DNA of 34,535 nucleotides from Erysipelotrichaceae bacterium (GTDB lineage Bacteria > Bacillota_I > Bacilli_A > Erysipelotrichales > Erysipelotrichaceae): assembly GCA_017459795.1 (NCBI GenBank), contig JAFUCG010000048.1:1-34535 (forward strand). Reading direction: 5' to 3'. Made by a program: the position numbers and the translations under genes. Below, piece by piece: positions 1-7,341 of the stretch. Under the pieces are notes generated by a model. That model had not been told where the DNA came from. It did no database searches and was given only the letters and a program-made list of their open reading frames with translations. Positions within the stretch are counted from its first letter, which is position 1, and each line of letters begins with the position of its first letter.

Positions 1-299
1 AATATAACGAAGTCCCTAAAAATCAATATAAGCGCGCACTCGTTCTCACTACTCGAAAATGTATCAGACTGGTTTTTGGACTGCTGCGTAGAAATCAGTT
101 GTTTGATTCTAATCATCTGGACAGCCGCTCTGTCTAGACTCCTTTCTTTCGACTTTTGATTTCTCAAAAGTTCTTTTCGTCATGCGCTTTTTTCAAAGAT
201 CTTTTTCTTGTCAACTCTCACATATGGGTTGACTATTTACCTAAAGGCTTTTTTTCAGTTTAATTATATTGAGTTTTCGTGAAAAATCTGTAAAGATGC
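1..299. other. Left-edge intergenic stretch, no gene recognised
   Basis: I see no convincing coding region here. There is a perfect 8-bp inverted repeat at 152-171 (ACTTTTGA, 4-base loop, TCAAAAGT) whose loop reads GAAA on the minus strand. The minus strand also holds TTGACA at about 210-215 followed by a CTTTGAAAA-like stretch at about 191-199, which recalls leader sequences in front of rRNA operons in low-GC Gram-positives. If that is right, a 16S gene transcribed leftward would lie just outside the window. This is only a resemblance; no rRNA sequence is visible. Confidence 0.3.
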
Positions 300-334
300 T
301 CAAGCAAAAAGAAAAGGCTGAATTATTCAGCCTT
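300..334 (-). terminator. Intrinsic terminator after the 526-aa membrane protein gene
   Basis: A perfect inverted repeat AAGGCTGAAT (314-323) and ATTCAGCCTT (325-334) is followed on the minus strand by a T-rich run (TTTTCTTTTT). It overlaps the stop codon at 333-335, so it ends the riboswitch-led two-gene unit. Confidence 0.85.
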
Positions 335-1913
335 AATCATTTAATAAGAATGTTGCACCATCTGTCTTGATGGTTACAGTCTGTCCTTCTTCAAGCAGTA
401 ACATTTCTGCCTTAAACTCACTGTAATAGATATTGTTATCGACATCAACAATGTAGACTAATGTGTTACCGTCATTGGTAATCAGTTCAACTCTCTTTAT
501 TGTGATCGTCTTTTCTGCCATGTCACCGGTAATGACATTACCCTTGGTGAATGTTGAAAGAGCCTTATCAAGAGAATCATCAACTATCATGTGGGAATAC
601 TGAGCAGCGTCAACTATTGCGTACATCTTAACCAAACCCAGGTTGTCCTTTAATACCATTACATAAGCTGGGGTACCGTTAATGTTAATGAGACTTGGGA
701 ATGAAGCACGGTAACCCTTTTCCTGAACTTCACCTTCAGCAGCTCTCATTACACTGTCTTCATCAGTTGATTCAAAGTATGAAACCTTTACTTCACCGGT
801 ACGTTCATTAGCCATCAGGTAACCAATATTACTTTCATCATTTGTTACGGCTGTAACACCTGTGTATACCAGCACATCATTGTTTTCAACGATGTAACCG
901 AAGTCATTCGTTCTGTATGATTCACCTTCACTGTCATAAAGTGTTGTTGTGGTAGATTCAATTAAGCCCTTCTGGCCAAACAGACTGTTCCAGAAACCAT
1001 TAATCAGTTTGCCATAGATGTCAAAGTACTTGGCAATGTAATTACCATTATAGACAACATCTACCCATTGCGGTAAATCATTAACACCATATCTGTTTGT
1101 TTCACCGCTTACCGGATCAACTACGATTGCCCCGGTAACCTTCTTACCGCCAAATAAGCCGATGGTATAGTCAAAGGTTGTGGCGACATAGTATGGCTTG
1201 CCGTTTTCATCGATTTCAAAGTGAATGTCGTCAAAGAATACGGTTGGATACTTAAAGAAAATGTGTCTGGCCAAATCTTCTGACAGGAAGGCACTTGGCA
1301 CATACTTCATGCCTTCACCTGTTTCAATATATTCGGCCGTCAGCTTATTAGGTTCTACCATTACATAGCCTGGTACACCATTCTTTCTGTTGGCGTTCCA
1401 TTTCCAGAAGCCGGCATACTTTAACGGTGATACCTTTACAGGAGCATCCTTGTAAGCTATTGTCATATAATCTTCAGAAACCTCAAACTGGCTGACGATT
1501 TCATTCAAGGCACCAATCTTACGGTTACCCAATACCTTACTGCTTTCAGTATCCATTAATGGAATCTTATTTAGCTTATCAACACCAGGCAATTCAACGT
1601 GTTCAACAGTTTCTATATTAAGAATCTTAGAATATGCCTTCGCATTGATCATCTGTGAAGAAATCAATGAACCTATAAGAATTGCCAGTACTAATGCAAT
1701 ATTAATAGTAGCCGTTATCTTTAATGTCTTCTTACCGTTTGGCTTATTATAAGCATAGCCATAAACTAATAAGCTTACCGCAAGGACATCAAGCAGAATG
1801 ATAAACCATAAACCGATGTTATGAATGCTCAGGGTTGGTAATGTTACATACACAATCAGAGCGTTTAATATCAATAATAATATAAGACATGTAATTAACC
1901 ATTTTTTCTTCAT
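333..1913 (-). CDS. Uncharacterised membrane protein with large C-terminal extracytoplasmic domain
   Basis: The 526-residue product is not a family I can name. Three hydrophobic segments at about residues 6-26, 33-53 and 67-88 are followed by about 430 residues with no further membrane span. The large part is rich in beta-prone stretches and should sit outside the membrane if the N-terminus is inside. It has no cysteine-based lipobox and no motif that I recognise. The start is well supported by GGAGGT seven bases upstream. It lies 14 bp downstream of the LURP-one-related gene, and both follow a candidate manganese riboswitch, so a link to metal or envelope homeostasis is a fair guess but no more. 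A terminator overlaps its stop codon. Confidence 0.8.
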   Translation of the reverse strand: MKKKWLITCLILLLILNALIVYVTLPTLSIHNIGLWFIILLDVLAVSLLVYGYAYNKPNGKKTLKITATINIALVLAILIGSLISSQMINAKAYSKILNIETVEHVELPGVDKLNKIPLMDTESSKVLGNRKIGALNEIVSQFEVSEDYMTIAYKDAPVKVSPLKYAGFWKWNANRKNGVPGYVMVEPNKLTAEYIETGEGMKYVPSAFLSEDLARHIFFKYPTVFFDDIHFEIDENGKPYYVATTFDYTIGLFGGKKVTGAIVVDPVSGETNRYGVNDLPQWVDVVYNGNYIAKYFDIYGKLINGFWNSLFGQKGLIESTTTTLYDSEGESYRTNDFGYIVENNDVLVYTGVTAVTNDESNIGYLMANERTGEVKVSYFESTDEDSVMRAAEGEVQEKGYRASFPSLININGTPAYVMVLKDNLGLVKMYAIVDAAQYSHMIVDDSLDKALSTFTKGNVITGDMAEKTITIKRVELITNDGNTLVYIVDVDNNIYYSEFKAEMLLLEEGQTVTIKTDGATFLLND

Positions 1914-1927
1914 GTGAAATACCTCCG

Positions 1928-2434
1928 TTAATGATTACTACTTGCACTTGCAGCTGCTGCTGAAGAATCAGAATCCTTATCATACTGGTTAATGGCCAGC
2001 ATAAGCAAAATTATGAGCTGCTCGTGATCTTCATCGTAAATGTTAATGTAATACCTCTTGGTTAACCTGAACAGTTCCTGATTTATTTCGGCGACAAGAT
2101 CATCATTTTCATCATAGATCTCATAGTCAAGAGCGAAGATGTCACCCTTGATGGTCCAGCCTAATTTATCAAGACTAAGTTCATGATGAAAGAAAGTAAA
2201 CTGCTGGTTGAGAGAATCAACGAATTCATCTCCCAGATAAATGTCATACTGTCTGAGAAACAGGGTAAAGTTCTTACAGACCTTACCGACATATTCCCCA
2301 TAATGTCTCAATTCTATTTCCGGTAATATCAGCGTCTTGTTTTCATAGGTATACACCGGAACATCGTTAGAGTCGTACAATTGGCCATCTGCATAGAACA
2401 GATGGAAGTTTTCTTTAAAATAATACTTAATCAT
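1928..2434 (-). CDS. LURP-one-related (LOR/YxjI-like) family protein
   Basis: This 168-residue protein fits the LURP-one-related family, a beta-barrel fold akin to tubby C-terminal domains. Visible hallmarks are the short N-terminal strands with FYADGQLYD, the central stretch around residues 90-115 (GWTIKGDIFALDYEIYDEND), and a KRYYINIYDE strand followed by a hydrophobic helix near residues 138-150. The family is widespread in Firmicutes and its biochemical role is unknown. The C-terminal tail is low complexity (Ser/Ala rich). The start has AAAGGAGG directly upstream. It is the first gene after the candidate manganese riboswitch and is followed after 14 bp by the large membrane protein. I am confident of the family, not of any function. 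Confidence 0.8.
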   Translation of the reverse strand: MIKYYFKENFHLFYADGQLYDSNDVPVYTYENKTLILPEIELRHYGEYVGKVCKNFTLFLRQYDIYLGDEFVDSLNQQFTFFHHELSLDKLGWTIKGDIFALDYEIYDENDDLVAEINQELFRLTKRYYINIYDEDHEQLIILLMLAINQYDKDSDSSAAAASASSNH

Positions 2435-2504
2435 AATAGCCTCCTTTACTAATCAACGCTGGCCAACAGGTGACCGAAACATGCTTTGCCGTATATGTGG
2501 AGAT

Positions 2505-2544
2505 TATATAAATAAAGACCCATACACAGCCTTGCATATGAGTC
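2505..2544 (-). terminator. Riboswitch-controlled terminator before the LOR gene
   Basis: On the minus strand GACTCATATGCA (2533-2544) can pair with TGTGTATGGGTC (2517-2528) over 12 positions including three G-U pairs, followed by TTTATTTATAT. Its 5' arm shares GACTCATATGC with the 3' arm of the aptamer closing helix, so the two folds exclude each other. Ligand binding would therefore favour read-through. Confidence 0.7.
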
Positions 2545-2620
2545 TCACAGTCTATAGTTTGCCGGGTTGCCCGATTGACGACATAACTGCACTTTCGTGC
2601 CTGTTACTCCCTCAGTAAGC
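2534..2620 (-). promoter_or_regulatory. Candidate yybP-ykoY manganese riboswitch
   Basis: Read on the minus strand, the leader has the parts I expect of the yybP-ykoY family (Mn2+ sensing): a GGGAGTAAC block just inside the closing helix, a hairpin GCAC-GAAA-GTGC enclosed by GTAAC/GTTAT, the conserved GTCGTCAAT, a GGGC...CCCGG element, and TGTGAGACTCA closing the structure. The closing helix pairs GCTTACTGAG (2611-2620) with CTCATATGC (2534-2542), with small interruptions. Helix arms were paired by eye. The family usually controls Mn2+ exporters or TerC/UPF0016-type membrane proteins, normally as an ON switch. Confidence 0.72.
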
Positions 2621-2622
2621 AT

Positions 2623-2650
2623 ATATTATCATATTCTGCAGAATTGTAAA
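2623..2650 (-). promoter_or_regulatory. Possible promoter of the Mn-riboswitch operon
   Basis: On the minus strand TTTACA (2645-2650) is separated by 16 bases from TAATAT (2623-2628). The predicted start falls at the 5' edge of the riboswitch. The match is modest. Confidence 0.4.
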
Positions 2651-2655
2651 TATAT

Positions 2656-3072
2656 TTAATAATGATTCTTATTGATCGTGTAAAATGCCCTGTGCAGAAC
2701 ATCCCTGCTGTTGCGGTAGTACAGAACCTTCATGGCCTCTTCATAACTCATTAAGGAAATGCTCTTGATCTCCTCAGGCTGGCATTCTGGCGTCTGCTCA
2801 TCATATCTGGCCAGGAAATAAACAACCTTCTTTAAATGGCCGTTACCAGGGATTATGTATTCAGTGATCTGCCTGAAACCAGGAAGGATCTTGACATCCA
2901 GACCCGTCTCTTCCTTTATTTCCCTGACGGCTGTCTGCCTTTCGGTTTCATATTTTTTCATGTGGCCCTTAGGAAAACCGTAAGTACCTTCAAGTGACTG
3001 AATGATCACGAAACGATACTCACCGTCAACAACTGTAAAAACTACTGCACCACACGATCTCTCTATTTCCAT
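2656..3072 (-). CDS. Nudix hydrolase (MutT/Ap4A-hydrolase-like)
   Basis: The 138-residue protein carries a full Nudix signature: G36, then REIKEETGL at residues 50-58, giving the metal-binding glutamates of GX5EX7REUXEEXGU. The N-terminus (SCGAVVF, then YGFPKGHM) resembles the bis(5'-nucleosyl)-tetraphosphatase branch, in which FPKGH precedes the box. It probably hydrolyses a nucleoside diphosphate linked to another group, but the exact substrate cannot be read from sequence. It is divergent from the GtrA gene, with 55 bp between the two starts. Upstream of its ATG a GGAAAG stretch can serve as ribosome binding site. Confidence 0.88.
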   Translation of the reverse strand: MEIERSCGAVVFTVVDGEYRFVIIQSLEGTYGFPKGHMKKYETERQTAVREIKEETGLDVKILPGFRQITEYIIPGNGHLKKVVYFLARYDEQTPECQPEEIKSISLMSYEEAMKVLYYRNSRDVLHRAFYTINKNHY

Positions 3073-3127
3073 TGTTGCTACTTTCCTGATTAAATTGTAT
3101 CATATTTTTATTCCAGGAGGCTTTTTT

Positions 3128-3523
3128 ATGTCAGAATCAAAACAGACATTTTTACAGGTAATTAAATATACCCTTATTGCCGCAAGTGCCGGCCTTATTC
3201 AGGTAGTAAGCTTTTCGCTTTTTGAAGAAGTACTTCATTTACCATATTGGCCAAGCTATCTGATAGCTTTAACATTATCAGTATTATGGAACTTCACCTT
3301 TAACAGAAAGTATACCTTCAAGTCAGCCAACAATGTTCCTAAGGCCATGTTCTTAGTATTCCTGTATTATCTGGTGTTTACCCCTCTTTCAACCTGGTGG
3401 GGTCACGCAATGACTAATGCCGGTATCAATGACTACATCGTCCTGGCCTTTACAATGATTGTTAACTTCATTACTGAATTTCTGTTTCAGAAGTTCATTG
3501 TATTCAAACCTGAGACAAAATAG
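3128..3523 (+). CDS. GtrA-like small integral membrane protein
   Basis: I start the gene at 3128, because AGGAGG lies at 3115-3120; a longer reading frame from 3002 would run through the Nudix gene and has no such site. The 131-residue product has four hydrophobic segments and the GtrA-family hallmark WNFTFNRKYTF in the second loop, repeated in weaker form near the C-terminus (FLFQKFIVF). GtrA proteins help move lipid-linked sugars or modify cell-surface polysaccharides and teichoic acids. No glycosyltransferase lies next to it here, so its partner is unknown. Confidence 0.87.
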   Translation: MSESKQTFLQVIKYTLIAASAGLIQVVSFSLFEEVLHLPYWPSYLIALTLSVLWNFTFNRKYTFKSANNVPKAMFLVFLYYLVFTPLSTWWGHAMTNAGINDYIVLAFTMIVNFITEFLFQKFIVFKPETK

Positions 3524-3531
3524 CATAATTG

Positions 3532-3560
3532 TTGACAATACTTTCTTCATATGTTTTAAT
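3532..3560 (+). promoter_or_regulatory. Sigma-A-type promoter for the lysine-riboswitch operon
   Basis: A consensus TTGACA (3532-3537) is followed after 17 bases by TTTAAT (3555-3560). The predicted transcription start is near 3567, directly ahead of the riboswitch aptamer. Confidence 0.75.
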
Positions 3561-3566
3561 AGCAAC

Positions 3567-3750
3567 TATAAAAATCAAAGTAGAGGTAGCGATGCAGATA
3601 AGTAACATCAGGAGCGGGTACGCTGAGAATGATGCGAAAGGCAATCATCGCCGAGTGGAACTGATCGACGGGTCAATTCCATGGGGTTACGGGAAATACC
3701 TGTAACACTCCCACCGTACAACCTGGTGGAGGCGCTATAACATGTGAGAT
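3567..3750 (+). promoter_or_regulatory. Lysine riboswitch (L box)
   Basis: The leader has the landmarks of the lysine class: TAGAGGTAGCGATGC at its start (3581 on), AAGTA, GAAAGGCAATCATCGCCGAG in the middle, a P5-like pair GTTACGGG/CCTGTAAC, and GGTGGAGGCGCTATAAC at the end (to about 3741). It is followed by a terminator and a basic/polar amino-acid ABC transporter, the expected target. AACATGTGA (3739-3747) can pair with TCATATGTT (3761-3769) in the terminator, giving a plausible antiterminator. I could not settle the exact closing helix at the 5' end. Ligand identity follows from the family. Confidence 0.85.
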
Positions 3751-3759
3751 TTCTCTGTA

Positions 3760-3791
3760 ATCATATGTTCTAGCATATGATTTTTATTTTT
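3760..3791 (+). terminator. Terminator of the lysine riboswitch
   Basis: Perfect 8-bp stem ATCATATG (3760-3767) and CATATGAT (3774-3781), 6-base loop, then a T-rich tract (TTTTTATTTTT). It ends 18 bp before the first ABC-transporter start codon, so it can shut off the operon when lysine is bound. Confidence 0.88.
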
Positions 3792-3809
3792 ACACAAGGA
3801 GGAAATCAC

Positions 3810-4634
3810 ATGAAAAAAGTATTATGCATTTTTGCGGCAGCTTTACTGCTGCTAAGCGGCTGCGCTAATAACACACCTGCAGCTGATGAAACAGAGGATA
3901 ACGTATTTACAGTTGGCATGGAAGTAAACTATGCCCCGTTCAACTATGAACTGGCCAGCCCAACAGACACCAGTGTTCAGATCTCAGGCGGCTACGCTGA
4001 CGGTTATGATGTAATGATCGCTAAGAACATTGCCGATCAGTTAGGCATGGAACTGGAAATTAAGAAGATTGCCTGGAACGGCTTGGGCCTGGCTCTTGAA
4101 AGTGGCGAAATCGATGCCATCATTGCCGGCATGACCGCTAATGAAGAAAGAGAAGCAGGTATCGACTTTACAACACCTTACTATGATTCTCACGGCATGA
4201 TCATCATTGTCAGAAAGGGTTCTGAAGTTGAATCATTCACTAACATTCAGCAGTTTGCCGGATATACCGTAGTTGGTCAGCTCAATACCTCTTATGATGA
4301 AGTAATCGATCAGATCAACGGCGTTATTCACGCTACACCTAAAACAGCTTACCCTGAAATGATCGTTGCCTTACAGCAGGGTGAAGTAGATGGCATTACA
4401 GCTGAAATGGCTGTAGCTGTAGGCATTCTTGCCAGTAACAGTGATCTGACAGTAGTACATTTTGATGAAGGCAAGGGCTTCGATGTAGATACAACAGTAT
4501 CAATCGGCTTAAGTGAAGGTAGCAGAGGCACTGACTTCTTCAATAAGGTTCAGGCAGCTCTTGATAACATTTCTGAAGAAGCCAGAGAAAACTACATGGT
4601 AGACAGTATCGCAAAGCAGCCGGCAGAAAATTAG
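3810..4634 (+). CDS. Amino-acid ABC transporter substrate-binding lipoprotein (probably lysine)
   Basis: The start at 3810 follows AGGAGG at 3797-3802; an in-frame upstream start at 3777 lies inside the terminator and is not used. The 274-residue product begins with a lipoprotein signal (MKKVLCIFAAALLLLSGC, lipobox LSGC). It then has a family 3 solute-binding domain, with VGMEVNYAPFNY at the start, GYDVMIAKNIADQLG, the AIIAGMTANEER block and TTPYYDS. It would capture an amino acid outside the membrane and hand it to the permease that follows. Lysine is inferred from the riboswitch, not from binding residues. The permease start is one base past its stop codon. Confidence 0.92.
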   Translation: MKKVLCIFAAALLLLSGCANNTPAADETEDNVFTVGMEVNYAPFNYELASPTDTSVQISGGYADGYDVMIAKNIADQLGMELEIKKIAWNGLGLALESGEIDAIIAGMTANEEREAGIDFTTPYYDSHGMIIIVRKGSEVESFTNIQQFAGYTVVGQLNTSYDEVIDQINGVIHATPKTAYPEMIVALQQGEVDGITAEMAVAVGILASNSDLTVVHFDEGKGFDVDTTVSIGLSEGSRGTDFFNKVQAALDNISEEARENYMVDSIAKQPAEN

Positions 4635-4635
4635 T

Positions 4636-5364
4636 ATGACGATTGATTTTACAGTATTAGTCAGTGTATTTAAGCGTAACTGGCCATTATTTGAACATGG
4701 CATAAAGATCACCTGCATCTTCGCCGTCATTGGAACAGTATGCGGTTTACTGATTGGCATAATTACCGGAGCAATCAGAACAATGAAAACGGATGAAGAT
4801 GACAGTATGCTTAAGAAGATTCTGGTTACTTTTGGAATCATGTTCACCCGTTTCTACATCTGGGTTTTCAGAGGAACCCCGATGGTAGTACAGGCTACTT
4901 TTATTTATTATTTTTTAAGACCGGTTTTCCACTGGAATACCACGACAGCCAGTTTGATCATCATTTCCGTTAATACGGGTGCCTACATGGCCGAAATTGT
5001 CAGAGCAGGCATTCAATCCGTAAACGAAGGCCAGCTTGAGGCCAGCAGATCACTAGGCATGTCCTATGGTCAGGCATTGTTTTACATCATAATGCCGCAA
5101 GCCATAAAGAACACCTTTCCATCAATTGGAAACCAGTTGATTGTAAACATCAAGGACAGTTCAATGTTGAACGTTCTGTCCGTTACGGAATTATTCTTCC
5201 AGACTTACAGTATTGCCGGAAGTAACTTCCGTTACATTGAGACATATTTCATCTCAGCCATCATTTATCTTTTTCTGACTTCAGTAGCTTCTTTCATTCT
5301 TAACAGAATGGAAAAGCGCATGGATATTGAAAACAATGCAAAACTTATGGAGTACGCAAGCTGA
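4636..5364 (+). CDS. Amino-acid ABC transporter permease (HisM-type)
   Basis: The 242-residue membrane protein has the EAA loop of polar amino-acid permeases ([20 protein letters not shown], then [10 protein letters not shown] and the IIMPQAIKN that contacts the ATPase). About five membrane spans are visible, including the first at residues 25-45. It forms the channel for the amino acid delivered by the preceding lipoprotein. Only one permease gene is present, so the pore is probably a homodimer. It begins one base after the upstream stop codon and its own TGA shares a base with the next ATG, a sign of coupled translation. Confidence 0.92.
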   Translation: MTIDFTVLVSVFKRNWPLFEHGIKITCIFAVIGTVCGLLIGIITGAIRTMKTDEDDSMLKKILVTFGIMFTRFYIWVFRGTPMVVQATFIYYFLRPVFHWNTTTASLIIISVNTGAYMAEIVRAGIQSVNEGQLEASRSLGMSYGQALFYIIMPQAIKNTFPSIGNQLIVNIKDSSMLNVLSVTELFFQTYSIAGSNFRYIETYFISAIIYLFLTSVASFILNRMEKRMDIENNAKLMEYAS

Positions 5365-6092
5365 TGAACATACTTGAAGTAAGAAATCTAAGCAAGAGCT
5401 TTGATACTCAGGATGTCTTAAAGGGCATTAGTTTCGAATTAAGTCAGAATGAAGTAATAACCATCATTGGCTCATCAGGCTGTGGGAAATCAACAACCCT
5501 CAGATGCATTAACCTATTGGAAAGACCATATGATGGCCAGATTCTGTTCCATGGTACGGATATTACCAATAAGAGTGTTAACCGCAATGAATACCGTTCA
5601 AAGGTTGGCATGGTATTTCAGAACTTCAATTTATTTGATAATCTGACAGTTCTGGAGAACTGTACAATTGCTCAAAGAACCGTATTAAGAAAGAACCGTC
5701 AGGATTCTGAAGAAACAGCCAGACTGTATCTTAAAAAGGTCGGCATGGAGAATTATATTAATCATCCGGTAACCAAACTCTCAGGCGGTCAGAAGCAGCG
5801 TGTTGCCATTGCCAGAACATTATGCATGAATCCTGAAATAGTTCTGTTTGATGAACCTACCAGTGCACTTGACCCGGAAATGGTTGGTGAAGTTCTGGAA
5901 GTCATCAGATCATTAGCTAAGGAAGGAGTAACAATGATCATCGTTACTCATGAAATGGCCTTTGCTAAAGAAGTAAGTGACAGAGTAATATTCATGGATG
6001 AAGGTTTGATTGTTGAGACAGGAAGCCCGGAAGAAATATTCAATAATCCAAAAGAAGAAAGAACAAAACAGTTTTTAAGAAGATTTGTATAG
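5364..6092 (+). CDS. Amino-acid ABC transporter ATP-binding protein
   Basis: All ATPase motifs of the polar amino-acid (GlnQ/HisP) class are present in 242 residues: Walker [10 protein letters not shown] near residue 37, the Q-loop MVFQNFNLF, signature LSGGQKQR, Walker [13 protein letters not shown] and the switch histidine in IIVTHEM. It would hydrolyse ATP on the cytoplasmic side to power uptake. It is the last gene of the lysine-riboswitch operon, overlaps the permease gene by one base, and its stop codon is part of a strong terminator. Confidence 0.95.
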   Translation: MNILEVRNLSKSFDTQDVLKGISFELSQNEVITIIGSSGCGKSTTLRCINLLERPYDGQILFHGTDITNKSVNRNEYRSKVGMVFQNFNLFDNLTVLENCTIAQRTVLRKNRQDSEETARLYLKKVGMENYINHPVTKLSGGQKQRVAIARTLCMNPEIVLFDEPTSALDPEMVGEVLEVIRSLAKEGVTMIIVTHEMAFAKEVSDRVIFMDEGLIVETGSPEEIFNNPKEERTKQFLRRFV

Positions 6093-6123
6093 AGATTGCG
6101 GAAATCACGCAATCTCTTTTTTC
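6091..6123 (+). terminator. Intrinsic terminator of the ABC-transporter operon
   Basis: Ten-bp perfect stem AGAGATTGCG (6091-6100) and CGCAATCTCT (6108-6117) followed by a run of T. A TTGACA at 6124-6129 directly after the T run may be the -35 box of the next gene, although no good -10 follows. Confidence 0.93.
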
Positions 6124-6197
6124 TTGACATTGTGGCAATGCTCTATTTACAGTTTTTTTTGAGTGATAGAATGCTTTGAGGGGGTATTTGAATAAAT

Positions 6198-6497
6198 ATG
6201 AGATGTAAAAATTGTAATTCTAATCTTATCAGCATTACTGAAAGTTTAAAATGTTGTCCAGAATGTAAGAGAATATATGTAATAAAGGAATCTTACTTTC
6301 GGACGAGAATATATGTTACCTTACTGGTTCTGGCATTAATTTCACCACTGACGGATAACATAGTATTAAGGCTTGTTATCTTGTTTGCCTGTTGCTTTCT
6401 GTCATACCAGCTAAATGAACTGATAGTTTCAAAATTCAGTGACAGGATACTGAAAGATGTTACTGCTGAAGTAAAAGATGCTTTAACAAAGGAATAG
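6198..6497 (+). CDS. Small zinc-ribbon membrane protein, function unknown
   Basis: This 99-residue protein starts with a zinc-ribbon-like pair of CxxC motifs (CKNC at 3-6 and CPEC at 20-23, plus C19), followed by two closely spaced hydrophobic segments (about residues 37-55 and 58-74) and a short charged tail. This layout, a cytoplasmic zinc ribbon on a membrane hairpin, recurs in many small proteins of Gram-positives without known function. A GAGGGGG stretch at 6178-6184 is a somewhat distant ribosome binding site. The gene stands alone between two terminators. Confidence 0.7.
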   Translation: MRCKNCNSNLISITESLKCCPECKRIYVIKESYFRTRIYVTLLVLALISPLTDNIVLRLVILFACCFLSYQLNELIVSKFSDRILKDVTAEVKDALTKE

Positions 6498-6518
6498 TTA
6501 TCAAACAAATAATAAAGG

Positions 6519-6552
6519 ACATCATGTAAGTTCAAAATTACATGATGTTTTT
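6519..6552 (+). terminator. Intrinsic terminator after the zinc-ribbon gene
   Basis: Eleven-bp perfect stem ACATCATGTAA (6519-6529) and TTACATGATGT (6538-6548) with a T run at 6546-6552. Confidence 0.9.
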
Positions 6553-6560
6553 TAATGCAC

Positions 6561-6588
6561 TTATTCTTTTCAGAAGTTGTGTTATACT
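6561..6588 (+). promoter_or_regulatory. Extended -10 promoter giving a leaderless mRNA
   Basis: TG at 6580-6581, one base, then TATACT at 6583-6588 form an extended -10 element; the -35 region (TTATTC at 6561-6566) is poor. Initiation about seven bases downstream falls on the A of the ATG at 6595. Confidence 0.6.
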
Positions 6589-6594
6589 GTTTTC

Positions 6595-7335
6595 ATGAGT
6601 GCGTTCATTCTTAAGATCATCGCAATGTTAACAATGACAATCTATCACATAGGTGAAGTCTTTTCCATGCCTTTGACCTATCGTATCATCGGCAGAATTG
6701 CCTTTCCATTGTATGCGATGATGGTTATTGACGGTTACCTGCACTTAAGAAATGACAGGAAGAGATTAATGAAATACATGTTTTTCCTCCTGGTTTCTTC
6801 CATTGTTTCAGAACCGTTGTTTGACTTGTGTTTCTCCGGTACACCTTTTACCATGGAAACCCAGAATCAGGTTTTACAGTTTCTGACCTTCGTCATTGGC
6901 TGTTACATGTGTGATCTATTTAATAATAAGATAATCAGTGTTGTGATCTGGATATGCATTACCTACCTGAACTATGCGCTGGCCATTGGTTATTATGCAA
7001 CCGGGATCCTTTTCATGTTACTGCTTATGTTTGCCATGAAAAAAAGAGGCAACGACTATTATCCATTGCTTCTTCTGTCGGCTGTCAGCTTACTGACCTT
7101 TGGTGAACTGTTTGAACAGTTATATATTCAGTTATATGATTTCAGTAAAACCATGTACTATTTCCAGTATTACATTAAACATGGCACCGTTGTTCTCTAT
7201 ACCTTTTTAGCTTACCCGTTCATGGTCAGCTATAACGGTTCATATGGTCCGGTTTCAAAGTCTTTCAAGGTTTTCTACAGATGGTTTTATCCTCTGCACT
7301 TATTTGCCTTGTATATTATTAATAGATATATATAA
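6595..7335 (+). CDS. TraX-family multi-pass membrane protein
   Basis: The 246-residue product is a polytopic membrane protein of the TraX type (related to the acetylase of F-pilin, here without a conjugation system). Visible are the early KIIAMLTMTIYHIG segment, RIIGRIAFPLYAMMVIDGY, and a C-terminal FYRWFYPLHLFALYII segment ending in a histidine-containing span, all typical of the family. Its substrate in non-conjugative Firmicutes is unknown. I place the start at 6595 and not at an upstream frame start at 6577, because a promoter -10 box lies at 6583-6588 and no ribosome binding site exists; translation is probably leaderless. It converges on the dipeptidase gene, six bases apart. Confidence 0.83.
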   Translation: MSAFILKIIAMLTMTIYHIGEVFSMPLTYRIIGRIAFPLYAMMVIDGYLHLRNDRKRLMKYMFFLLVSSIVSEPLFDLCFSGTPFTMETQNQVLQFLTFVIGCYMCDLFNNKIISVVIWICITYLNYALAIGYYATGILFMLLLMFAMKKRGNDYYPLLLLSAVSLLTFGELFEQLYIQLYDFSKTMYYFQYYIKHGTVVLYTFLAYPFMVSYNGSYGPVSKSFKVFYRWFYPLHLFALYIINRYI

Positions 7336-7341
7336 TCTAAT

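Noticed and set aside
152-171. CRISPR repeat or attachment site at the left edge
   Set aside because: The hairpin occurs once, with no spacer periodicity, no integrase and no tRNA.
3002-3127. N-terminal extension of the GtrA-like protein
   Set aside because: It would overlap the divergent Nudix gene, while AGGAGG at 3115-3120 clearly sets the start at 3128.
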